A stretch of DNA of 47,446 bases from Alphaproteobacteria bacterium (lineage in GTDB: Bacteria; Pseudomonadota; Alphaproteobacteria; Caulobacterales; Aquidulcibacteraceae), in assembly GCA_026400735.1 (NCBI GenBank), contig JAPLOL010000020.1, positions 1 through 47,446 on the forward strand, given 5' to 3'. How positions within the stretch are numbered: the stretch's first letter is position 1; each line of letters starts with the position of its first letter. Both the position numbers and the translations under genes were made by a program. Of the stretch, positions 39,659-47,071 are shown piece by piece. The notes below the pieces were generated by a model, which made no database searches, was not told the DNA's origin, and was given only the letters and a program-made list of their open reading frames with translations.

Positions 39659-40786
39659 ATGCACAATCGTCGCGATGCGCTGCTGATGCTTGGCGCTGCA
39701 ACTGCGTTTGCAACCGATGCTCACGCGCAGCGCCGCCAGCGCAGGTGGCGGCCTTATCGCGACTCCATCGTCATTGATGGCGCCGGCGGCTTATCGCTGG
39801 GCTGGTTGGAGCTTGATGACCCAGGCGTCGCCGTCGACCTCGCTGCCGCGCGAGCGTCAGGCTTACGCGGTATCGTGCTGACGCTCGCGCCGCAGGGCCA
39901 GTTCTGGATGGATGATGCGGCGATCGCGCGCGTCCGAGTTAACATCGACAAGTGGAACACCATCATCGAGCGCCACCCGGAGCATCTTCTGCTCGTGCGC
40001 TCGGGCGCCGACCTTCTGCGTGCGCGCGATGAGAACAAGCTGGGTGTGATTTATACTTTTCAAGGCGCCGAGCCTTTGGGCGAAGATGTCGATCGCGTCC
40101 CTATGTATCGTGAACTCGGCGTGCGCGTGATCCAACTCACGCACAACCGCCGTAACCTCGTCGGCGATGGCTCAACCGAGCCCGGCAATGCGGGGCTCAG
40201 CAATTTCGGTCACAAGGTCGTCGAACGCCTCAACGCAGAGAAAGTCGTCGTCGATCTGGCGCATGGTTCAGCACGTACGATCAGCGAAGGCATCGCCGCT
40301 TCCAGCGCGCCGCCGCTGGTTAGCCACACCGGCTGTCGCGCGCTCGCAGACCATCCACGGAACGTCGATGACGCGACGCTGCGCGCGCTGGCGGAGAAGG
40401 GCGGCGTCGCCGGCATCATCTTCTGGCCGTATCTGCGCGTCGACACGCAGCCCATGGCGATCGATGTGATCGCGCACATCGAGCATGCGATAAACGTCGC
40501 CGGAGAAGATCACGTCGGCCTTGGCACCGACGGCGGCGTCGCGCCGATCGAGCGGACCGCGGCATGGGAAGCTGAGAACCGTGAGTGGGTCGCATACGCC
40601 GTTGAAGATAACATCTTCCAACGCGGCCGCCCCGCAGACCTTTACACCTTCATTCCCGACCTCAACACGCCCGATCGCTTCAACGTGCTCGCAGGCATGC
40701 TCTCGGCGCGCGGCCATTCTGACACACGCATCGCCAAAATCGTTGGCGGCAACTTCGCGCGCGCGATGAACGAGGTTTGGGGCTAA
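39659..40786 (+). CDS. Membrane-dipeptidase (M19) family protein lacking the first HxD
   Basis: 375 residues. A twin-arginine-like signal (NRRDALLMLGAATAFA) suggests export. The M19 fold is shown by GVIYTFQGAEPLGEDVDRVP, RVIQLTHNRRNLVGDG, LVVDLAHG-type VVDLAHGSARTI, VSHTGCRAL and GLGTDGGVAP. Canonical M19 enzymes have DGHNDL at the start of the barrel, giving two metal ligands. Here the same place reads IDGAGGLSLG, so both ligands are missing. The enzyme may bind one metal or act differently. It is transcribed 5 bp after the D-aminoacylase gene. Confidence 0.88.
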   Translation: MHNRRDALLMLGAATAFATDAHAQRRQRRWRPYRDSIVIDGAGGLSLGWLELDDPGVAVDLAAARASGLRGIVLTLAPQGQFWMDDAAIARVRVNIDKWNTIIERHPEHLLLVRSGADLLRARDENKLGVIYTFQGAEPLGEDVDRVPMYRELGVRVIQLTHNRRNLVGDGSTEPGNAGLSNFGHKVVERLNAEKVVVDLAHGSARTISEGIAASSAPPLVSHTGCRALADHPRNVDDATLRALAEKGGVAGIIFWPYLRVDTQPMAIDVIAHIEHAINVAGEDHVGLGTDGGVAPIERTAAWEAENREWVAYAVEDNIFQRGRPADLYTFIPDLNTPDRFNVLAGMLSARGHSDTRIAKIVGGNFARAMNEVWG

Positions 40787-40860
40787 CTCAGCCACAGTTC
40801 AGCCTCGAGCACAGATAAGCTGACCGCGTTTGCCGCACGCCGCAAAAAGGAAGTGAAACG

Positions 40861-41334
40861 ATGTCTCCTGCGAAGTTTATGGTGTTTGCCGCCTTGCTGA
40901 TGTCGGCGTGCGCCAGTGCGCCAGCGCAAGAGCCTGCGCGAGACATCCGCCAGATCGTGTCCACGACATCGTTCGGCATGTGCGTCGGCTATTGCACGAC
41001 GCGCCTCGAAATTTCGCCAGGTCGCGCCGTGCTCATCCGCGAGGCGCGTGGCGGCAGAGGAGCCCCTCAAAATTTGCCGGTGCAGCGCTTCGCGACCGTG
41101 CTTACGCCTGAAGAATGGGACTCGATCGAAAGCCTCGCTGCGAGCACGAACCTGTCGGGCTTGCCGCCGGTTATTGGTTGCCCCGATTGCGCTGACGGCG
41201 GCGCGGAATCGCTGACCATCGAAGGCGGCCCGCCGCAGAGCATTTCCTTCGAATACGGTTCTTCGGTCGCGCAGGCGGGGCCGTTGCTTGAGCGTGTTCG
41301 TGCATTGCGCGCGCGCCTCACGCCCACCGAGTAA
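40861..41334 (+). CDS. Small lipoprotein, DUF6438-like
   Basis: 157 residues with a lipobox LLMSAC near residue 17. The mature part starts RQIVSTTSFGMCVGYCTTRLEISPGRAVLI, close to the DUF6438 pattern (C-x3-C followed by a beta hairpin). A second Cys pair, GCPDC, lies near residue 102. It ends in a helical RALRARLTPTE tail. Function unknown. The start follows AAAGGAAG. Confidence 0.7.
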   Translation: MSPAKFMVFAALLMSACASAPAQEPARDIRQIVSTTSFGMCVGYCTTRLEISPGRAVLIREARGGRGAPQNLPVQRFATVLTPEEWDSIESLAASTNLSGLPPVIGCPDCADGGAESLTIEGGPPQSISFEYGSSVAQAGPLLERVRALRARLTPTE

Positions 41335-41398
41335 GCTTCGCCTTATCTTTACCGCAAGCGCGCGCCACCATCCGCGTGCGAGGTGGAGGCTTGATCTC

Positions 41399-41878
41399 AT
41401 GCGCGCGTTCAGCGTCGCGACGCTCTGCTTATTGCTGGCAGGGTGCTTCTCTTCAAACGGCCCAGTGTTTTCCGAGGATCGCGGTCAGTGTCCCTTCGTG
41501 ACGCCGACGCTCTATGAAGAAACTGAAGAACCGAACCGCTTCTTGTTCGAAACCGAAGGGCACTATTGCAAAGTCACGGGTCCCGACGCGGACGTGACGC
41601 TTGCGCTCTTTATTCCAATCGGTCGTGAGCGGTGGATCGTGCAGGGCGACGAAGCGAGCCCCACCTACATGATCATGCGCCGCAGCGGAGACCGGCTGAC
41701 GCAATATCTGCCGCGCTGCCAAGACTATTCCGCGTCGCGATTGCGTCGGCTTGGCATTACCTTCGACGAAGAGCGCCGCTACTGCACGGTCACGGAGGCG
41801 CGCCAGATCGAGACGCTATTTCGCTCTGCGGGTGGGCGCATGATGGGCGCGTATCGGCGTGTGCGCGAGGAGCGCTAG
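41399..41878 (+). CDS. Hypothetical lipoprotein
   Basis: 159 residues. The lipobox LLLAGC is near residue 14, after MRAFSVATL. The start at 41399 is favoured by that signal and a GGAGG site; an earlier open frame has no signal. The mature part (GQCPFVTPTLYEE, EGHYCKVTGPDADVTLALF) has five further cysteines or so and no recognised family. Its stop overlaps the converging tetR gene by 4 bases (CTAG). Confidence 0.72.
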   Translation: MRAFSVATLCLLLAGCFSSNGPVFSEDRGQCPFVTPTLYEETEEPNRFLFETEGHYCKVTGPDADVTLALFIPIGRERWIVQGDEASPTYMIMRRSGDRLTQYLPRCQDYSASRLRRLGITFDEERRYCTVTEARQIETLFRSAGGRMMGAYRRVREER

Positions 41879-42456
41879 TTCATCAATAGAGCTGCGGCGA
41901 GTGCTTGCATCGCGCGCGACGCGTTGAGGTGCGGGGCGGTTGAACGCTGTGCTTTCGACAGCACGAATGCGCCTTCCATCGACGCGAGAAACGCTGATGC
42001 AAACACCGCCGCGTTCGCTTCGCTCATGCCGCGTGTCCGCGCTGCTTGAGCGATCGCGGATTCCCAGGCCGCGAAACAATCTCGGATGGCGACAGCAAGC
42101 AGTTTGTTATCGACGCCAAACCCCGCGGCGATCGCCGCGATTGGGCAGGAGCCGTCAAACTCGCAGCCTTTGGATTCCTTTGCAGTCGTCTTGAAAACGC
42201 TGACGATGAATGTCTCAAGATCAACGCCGCTCTCATCCAATTCGCGAAACCGCGCCGCCGTACGCAGGGCAAAACCATTGATGACTTCAGCGCCGATCTG
42301 CTCTTTGCCGCCCGGAAAGTGGAAATAGAGCGAGCCGCGTGGCGCGCCGGATTTCTCCAACAGCTCAGCGATGCCGATGCCTTCGTAGCCGCGCTGACGA
42401 AAAAGCCCCGATGCGGCGGTGAGCATGTTTTCGCGGGCCGATGAAACTTTTGCCAT
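41875..42456 (-). CDS. TetR-family repressor, LmrA/YxaF-like
   Basis: 193 residues. The N-terminal helix-turn-helix is GIGIAELLEKSGAPRGSLYFHFPGGKEQIG, the LmrA/YxaF-type signature SGAPRGSLYxHFPGGKEQ. The ligand domain has CEFDGSCPIAAIAAG, with the Cys-x5-CP region usual for this subgroup. Such proteins often control drug pumps or nearby enzymes. The clear operator is in the intergenic region to the divergent small exported protein at 42557. Ligand unknown. Confidence 0.92.
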   Translation of the reverse strand: MAKVSSARENMLTAASGLFRQRGYEGIGIAELLEKSGAPRGSLYFHFPGGKEQIGAEVINGFALRTAARFRELDESGVDLETFIVSVFKTTAKESKGCEFDGSCPIAAIAAGFGVDNKLLAVAIRDCFAAWESAIAQAARTRGMSEANAAVFASAFLASMEGAFVLSKAQRSTAPHLNASRAMQALAAALLMN

Positions 42457-42481
42457 GCCCCGAAAATAGCACTTGTATGAC

Positions 42482-42516
42482 GACCGGTCTAGTGATAACT
42501 AGGAAATAGACCGGTC
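42482..42516. promoter_or_regulatory. TetR-family operator: inverted GACCGGTC half-sites
   Basis: GACCGGTCTA (42482-42491) and TAGACCGGTC (42507-42516) form a perfect 10-bp inverted repeat separated by 15 bp. Each half has the palindromic core GACCGGTC. LmrA/YxaF-like TetR proteins use ATAGACCGGTC-type sites. It lies between tetR and the divergent gene, so one repressor could control both. Confidence 0.8.
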
Positions 42517-42556
42517 ATCATAGTGGTCCCGGTCGCCTCACTCCCCGGAGGGTCAA

Positions 42557-42871
42557 ATGAGAAATTTCCTTATGTCTGCCATGGCGTTAACCGCCGTTCT
42601 GGTCATTCCTGGCGTCGCCAGCGCAAACGATGTCGCCGACCGTACCCAGGCGATCTCGATCTGCCGTGCCGAAGTTCAGGCTCAAGCCGGCGCTGATGCG
42701 TCTGTTCGCCTGGACCAGGTCCGCGTTCGCCTGCGCACCGTCCGCGTCGATCTCGACGTCTGGCGCGATGGCGCGCTGCAAAACGTCCGTTGCGACGTCG
42801 AGCGCGGCCACGAGCAACTGACGATCGCGTCGATCACGCCGACACTGCAGACCGCGTCGCTCGCGCGTTAA
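42557..42871 (+). CDS. Small exported protein of unknown function
   Basis: 104 residues with a signal peptide (MRNFLMSAMALTAVLVIPGVASAN). The mature part has two cysteines (SICRAEVQAQ and VRCDVERG) and a basic beta-rich sequence, VRLDQVRVRLRTVRVDLDVW. The start follows a strong GGAGGG. The gene is headed by the TetR operator and ended by a strong terminator, so it is a single-gene unit. No named family is recognised. Confidence 0.75.
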   Translation: MRNFLMSAMALTAVLVIPGVASANDVADRTQAISICRAEVQAQAGADASVRLDQVRVRLRTVRVDLDVWRDGALQNVRCDVERGHEQLTIASITPTLQTASLAR

Positions 42872-42923
42872 TTCTCCTGCCCTGAACGAAGCGTCCTCCG
42901 CCTCCCGCGTGGACGTATCCCCT

Positions 42924-42958
42924 GGCGCCCTTCGTTCCCCGAAGGGCGCCATTTTCTT
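42924..42958 (+). terminator. Rho-independent terminator
   Basis: An 11-bp stem GGCGCCCTTCG / CGAAGGGCGCC with a TTCCC loop is followed by ATTTTCTTT. It ends the transcript of the small exported protein. Confidence 0.88.
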
Positions 42959-43006
42959 TGCGCGAATGCATTTGCGTGAGCGTGGCGCGCGCGCTTAAGC
43001 ACCCGC

Positions 43007-43606
43007 ATGGAGATAAAAACGCTCTTCGTTACCAAACTCTACCGCGCCGAACTCGGTGGCGTGGAGAATGCCGACCTGTTGAAGAGTTGCCGTTCAATCG
43101 CCTCGGCGGACAAAGCAGGGCAGCGGTGGAGCAAGGAGCACGGCTACCAGGGCTACACATCCTATTCTTCACTGAACGATCTACCGAAGCGCGATCCGAA
43201 TTTCGCGGCGCTCCGACAAGCGCTCGACAAGCACGCCGCAGCGTTCGCGCGCGAGCTTCATCTCGATCTCAGCGGGCGTAAGCTGCGGCTCGATAGCATC
43301 TGGATCAATGTGCTCGAACCGAACGGCGTTCACACCGGACACATACATCCGCAGAGCGTTCTCTCCGGCACATATTACGTGGACGTTCCAAGCAACGCGT
43401 CGGCGCTGAAACTCGAAGATCCGCGCCATCCCATGATGATGGCCGCGCCGGGACGCCGTGAGGATGCGCCAGAGTCGGAGCGCAGTTTTGTCTATGTCGC
43501 GCCCAAAGCGGGCGAGGTGCTGATGTGGGAGAGTTTCATTCGCCACGAAGTGCCGATGAACCAGGCAAAAAAATCGCGCATCAGCGTGAGCTTTAATTAC
43601 GCGTGA
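43007..43606 (+). CDS. Putative 2-oxoglutarate/Fe(II)-type oxygenase (TIGR02466 family)
   Basis: 199 residues. The beginning MEIKTLFVTKLYRAEL and the core DSIWINVLEPNGVHTGHIHP, SVLSGTYYVDVP and GEVLMWESFIRHEVPMN match the TIGR02466 family of putative double-stranded beta-helix oxygenases. The iron site is probably a histidine of HTGHIHP plus the later His of IRHEVP; the acidic ligand is not obvious. Substrate unknown. The start at 43007 has no strong ribosome site, but the fold begins there. Confidence 0.82.
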   Translation: MEIKTLFVTKLYRAELGGVENADLLKSCRSIASADKAGQRWSKEHGYQGYTSYSSLNDLPKRDPNFAALRQALDKHAAAFARELHLDLSGRKLRLDSIWINVLEPNGVHTGHIHPQSVLSGTYYVDVPSNASALKLEDPRHPMMMAAPGRREDAPESERSFVYVAPKAGEVLMWESFIRHEVPMNQAKKSRISVSFNYA

Positions 43607-43666
43607 CGAGAAATTAGCTCTGGCCGCGCCGTCACTCAGGCTAGGGTGAGCGGCTCGGAGTTTCGC

Positions 43667-44597
43667 ATGTCCATTATCGCAGCTGTGATCGCATTGGCTC
43701 TCCAGGGTGCGCCCGTCAGCGCGCCCCCGCCGCAACCGCAATACACACCGGCGGAGGCGGATTACATCGCCCGTGACTTCGAGTTCCGCTCCGGCGAGCG
43801 GATGGACGAGGTCCGCATCCATTACCAAACGCTTGGGCGTCCGCACCGTGATCGGCGCGGACAGATCGACAACGTGGTGCTGCTGCTGCACGGCACAGGC
43901 GGCAGCGGGAGGCAATTTCTTGCCCCGCAATTTGCCGGCGAACTCTTCGGTCCCGGCCAGCCGCTCGATATCGAACGCTACTACATCGTGATGCCCGACA
44001 ATGTCGGCCACGGTCGTTCGTCGAAGCCGTCTGACGGCATGCACATGCGCTTTCCGCGATACGACTACGACGACATGGTCGCGTTGCAGCACCAGTTGCT
44101 GACGCAAGGCCTGCGCGCACGGCGCGCGCGGCTCATTCTCGGCACCTCGATGGGCTGCATGCACGCGTTCGTGTGGGGCGAGACGTATCCCGATTTTGCG
44201 CAGGCGCTGATGCCGCTGGCGTGCGAGCCGATCGAGATCGCGGGCCTCAACCGCATGTGGCGCCAGCTTATCATCGACGGCATTCAGAACGATCCAGCGT
44301 GGAATGGCGGCGAGTATTCCGCGCAGCCGGCGCAAGGTTTGTCAGTTCGAAAGCTCGCGGACGTACAATCCTTGGGCCAATCTTGAGCGCATCACCGCGC
44401 CGACGATGTGGATCAACAGCGCTGACGATTTCATCAATCCGCGCAATCTTACCTACCCGCAAGCAGCGCTGGCGCGGATGGGCGCGAATGCGCGGTTTCG
44501 CTTGGTGGAGGAGACGGCCAACACACGCGGACACGGGACGCATACGTGGGCGGTGAATTGGAAGCAGGATCTGGTCGAGCTGTTGGCGCGGAGCTAA
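43667..44597 (+). pseudogene. Alpha/beta hydrolase gene broken by an internal deletion/frameshift
   Basis: The first frame (43667-44386) begins with a signal-like stretch and continues NVVLLLHGTGGSGRQFLAPQ, LGTSMGCMHAFVWGETYPDF (nucleophile GTSMG) and NRMWRQL up to AQPAQGL. It then turns into nonsense and stops. The second frame (readable from about 44340 to 44597) resumes as SSRTYNPWANLERITAPTMW, INSADDFINP (acid) and RGHGTHTWA (histidine). Homologues of this homoserine-acetyltransferase-like hydrolase have, as far as I recall, about 50 more residues between the two parts. So a deletion that is not a multiple of three is likely at about 44337-44350. Both halves of the catalytic triad remain, but not in one frame. 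Confidence 0.8.
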
Positions 44598-45079
44598 CGC
44601 TGCTCTGGTGCTTGCGGATCGTAGGACGAGACGTGGTTGAGTGAGATCACCCAACGGCCATCGATCTTGCGCATGAGGCGCGTGTTGATGCCTTCTTGCG
44701 CACGCTCGGGGCGTTCGAGCCGATAATGGCTGACCAGCATTGCCGCATCGGGCGCGAGCATTTCGACGCTGATATCGTAGAAGTGCAGTGCACCGCGCCG
44801 CTCGGCTGAGCCGCCATAGTCGCGCACGTAGTGATCGAGCGTGCCTTGCCAGCCGTCTTGGATGCGCCCGCCTGACACGAACATGACGCCCGGATTTTCG
44901 AAGCCGGCCATGTAGCCTTCGAAGTCGCCGCGATTCCACGCGGCTTCCATCGTGGCGATGAGTGCGCGGATTTCGGCTTCGTCTTGCGCTGAGCTCATTG
45001 CGACGGGCGCGGTTTGCGTTTGGGCGCACCCGGCGAGCGGCGCCGCCGCCAGGATGAGAGCTGCCAGAAATGCGCGCAT
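44594..45079 (-). CDS. SnoaL/NTF2-like lipoprotein (DUF4440 type)
   Basis: 161 residues with a lipobox APLAGC near residue 18. The start at 45079 follows GGGGAC. The mature part is one NTF2-like cone fold: AEIRALIATMEAAWNRGDFEGYMAGF, VMFVSGGRIQDGWQGTLDHY and MRKIDGRWVISLNHVSS. It may bind or protect a small ligand at the membrane. Its stop overlaps the broken hydrolase stop by 4 bases (CTAA). Confidence 0.82.
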   Translation of the reverse strand: MRAFLAALILAAAPLAGCAQTQTAPVAMSSAQDEAEIRALIATMEAAWNRGDFEGYMAGFENPGVMFVSGGRIQDGWQGTLDHYVRDYGGSAERRGALHFYDISVEMLAPDAAMLVSHYRLERPERAQEGINTRLMRKIDGRWVISLNHVSSYDPQAPEQR

Positions 45080-45199
45080 TGTGTCCCCGGTGTTTGGTCG
45101 AGCGTAGTGGGTGTGGCGGCGCGCGTCGATCAACAAGCGTTCGCGGCCGCCGATGCGGGTTTGTTGTGGTCCGCCTTCGCCCTGCGGGCTTCGGCGAGA

Positions 45200-45325
45200 C
45201 GATTTTCGCGCAGCGAAAATCGGGAGCAGGGCGCGTGAGACGCGCGCGGGTAGTGCCTGGGGTGTGCGTTGCACGTCGCCATGCAACGCCGCGTGTCTTC
45301 ACGCGCCCTGTGCCAAATCGTTTTT
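45200..45325 (+). ncRNA. Candidate structured RNA or hairpin-repeat cluster
   Basis: Three stems follow in order. First, CGATTTTCGC / GCGAAAATCG (10 bp, 3-base loop) at 45200-45222. Second, an outer stem CAGGGCGCGTGA / TCACGCGCCCTG (12 bp, perfect) at 45227-45238 with 45299-45310. Third, inside it, GCGTTGCA / TGCAACGC (8 bp) at 45266-45289. A TTTTT run at 45320-45325 could end a transcript. This fits either an untranslated RNA with a terminator or an intergenic REP-like element. No known RNA family is recognised. The plus strand is assumed from the T run. Confidence 0.45.
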
Positions 45326-45586
45326 CCCGGCTTGGGCGGAGGAGTTGATGAACGCGTAGCTCTTCTTCAGCTGCCTACGCTCGCCTCCTGTACGATGGAC
45401 ATTCCGGGTCGCACCGCCATCGACGGCGCTTCCTTGTGGGGCTTAGCTCCATGCCCAATTCGCCGGTTCTACGGAAAAATCGCTACGGCCTGAGCTCCCG
45501 TCGATTTGTGTGCCGCACGTTTCAAAGTTTCGGACGTCTCGGAAACCTCCCGTGTGCGGACGGAGGGATTATCGCTGAGATTTGGA

Positions 45587-45656
45587 GGTGTGGGATAGAT
45601 TTTTGCGCGCGCCGCGATTTTGAAGGGCGCGCGCGGGATTTGGTGTGGGATAGATT
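45587..45656. repeat. Direct repeat flanking a GC-rich stem
   Basis: GGTGTGGGATAGATT occurs at 45587-45601 and again at 45642-45656. Between them a 9-bp stem GCGCGCGCC / GGCGCGCGC (45605-45613 with about 45626-45634) is visible. The layout of two short direct repeats around an inverted repeat is unexplained by any gene. Confidence 0.6.
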
Positions 45657-45749
45657 GGATCGACGAAACCCCACTTATTACCTTCTCTATTAGCGCCAAA
45701 ATTTACTGCGGCACTGTAACCTCTGATTAACCACAGCAGTGAGGATCAG

Positions 45750-45881
45750 ATGATCGAAGCATTTTCAGCGGCTTGCACACTCGTGGCGGCGGTCGCCGGC
45801 CTCGTCGCGGCGCTCTTGAGTGTTGCGGAGCGCCGACGAATTCATCGAGTCGCCCAACGCGACGATGCTCGTCGGACTTAG
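45750..45881 (+). CDS. Possible small membrane peptide (43 residues)
   Basis: The ATG at 45750 follows GAGGA at good spacing. The 43 residues are one helix (AFSAACTLVAAVAGLVAALL) and a basic tail (SVAERRRIHRVAQRDDARRT). It could be a genuine small membrane protein or the truncated start of a longer gene; downstream sequence in other frames is open but not convincing. It converges on the EVE/nuclease gene. Confidence 0.4.
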   Translation: MIEAFSAACTLVAAVAGLVAALLSVAERRRIHRVAQRDDARRT

Positions 45882-45936
45882 CGACGCATTCCAAGTCGCG
45901 CCTGACCCGGCAACCTGCCGTTCTGAATCACAGCAG

Positions 45937-47053
45937 CTATTCCTCGGCGTCGATTTGATATTCGCTGATTATTTGGTCGCGAAGGTGCTGAACGTGGGGA
46001 AGCTCCACTATCTCGCGTACAGCGTCATAAGTTAGCAGGCTGCATCTTTCGCCCAAGCGGCCGGTATCCAGCAAGGAGAAGACGGGGCGACGGATCTGTT
46101 CAAGGACGGCTTCCGTACGCGAGGCCGGTGCCACGATGTGAAGGGGTATTCGTATGTCTGGCTGCAACGCTACGAGGTCCGCCATTCGGAGCAAACCTGA
46201 GTAGATTGCTGTGGTGTGTTCAACCTCAAAAGCGCGAGCAATTGATCTGCCGCGTAGCCAAAGGACATCGATCTGTTCAATCGTGCGAACGGTGGCTTCG
46301 TTATAGTTCATCGGCAACTGATCAATGAGACTTTCGCGCACGTCGTCTGTGATCGTGGAGAGGACCCTCTCACGGTCTGCTTTCGGCAACCAAACACGAA
46401 AGCCCATCTTGGCACCGAGGTCTGCCAGTATTCCTTGTATTTGATGGGACTCTCGTGCCTCGGCGGGCGACGCGTCACTCGTTTCGTCGCTGTTGTCGTC
46501 TGGTATGGCAACGCTGATATTGCCGGTTGCCGTCATCACCGTTGCGGTGTCCTCGAGTGCGCGTCTGTCTTTGGTCGAAAGAGGGTAGTTCTTCTTAGCT
46601 TGCGCTTGCTCGCTCAGCATTCCCATCAAGAACGCGGCGTCGTCATCCGGGATGCGCCGTAGCGATCTTTGAAAATGGGCTCCCCAACCGACCGAGCCGG
46701 GTACGACGTCTTTCGTGAAAGAAAGCGTGTTCCAGACCTCCGGCAGTGTTTGAGGAACCGCATGCTCGGGCGACAGCATGATCAATGGGCGCACTCGAAG
46801 GCGCACAACGAAGGGATCGTCCGTCGGCTTGAACAACGGCGTGTCATCGACAAACGGCGTCGATTCAATCTGAAGCGCCCCACACCAACGGCCCAGCTTG
46901 ACGATATAGCACAGAAATGTGTCGCCTACCTGCAGGTGACGGCGTGCTTGGGTTTCTTGATTCCGCGAGAAACCGCTGATCTCGCCGCCTGCGGCCTGCG
47001 GCCTGAAAGTTGGCCCACGTCTGGGGGCTGAAGAGATCAAGATAGAAAGCCAA
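45937..47053 (-). pseudogene. EVE-domain / PD-(D/E)XK-like nuclease gene, frame broken by a 7-bp duplication
   Basis: The TTG at 47053 opens MAFYLDLFSPQTWANFQAAG, the standard EVE-domain start, then runs into nonsense. From about 46990 the neighbouring frame resumes the domain: GGEISGFSRNQETQARR, GDTFLCYIVKLGRWCGALQI and DDPFVVRLRVRPLIMLSPEH. Removing one 7-bp copy of the tandem GCGGCCT repeat joins the two exactly as FQAAGGEISGFSRNQ. The C-terminal part (about residue 240 on) has IDVLWL and FEVEHTTAIYSGLLRMADL, the DxxW...ExE pattern of a PD-(D/E)XK-like nuclease. EVE domains recognise modified bases, so a defence role is likely. An internal start could still make a slightly shortened protein. 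Confidence 0.88.
46984..47004. repeat. Heptanucleotide tandem repeat (GCCGCCT, GCGGCCT, GCGGCCT)
   Basis: Two perfect copies of GCGGCCT (46991-46997, 46998-47004) follow one variant copy, GCCGCCT (46984-46990). The tract lies inside the EVE gene, and its copy number sets the reading frame. One copy fewer restores the frame. Confidence 0.9.
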
Positions 47054-47071
47054 TCTTCAGCCCCAAGCGAA

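Larger units (their letters stand above)
45080..45749. other. 670-bp stretch without a convincing gene; dense inverted repeats
   Basis: No open frame here has a ribosome site, a signal or family-like sequence. The stretch holds several strong stems (45200-45222, 45227-45310) and a direct repeat around another stem (45587-45656), which are described separately. GCGTAG at 45354-45359 also pairs with CTACGC at 45375-45380. Confidence 0.6.

Noticed and set aside
45469-45699. 76-codon minus-strand frame in the gene-poor region
   Set aside because: It has no ribosome site, crosses the direct repeats and hairpin, and has no recognisable composition.
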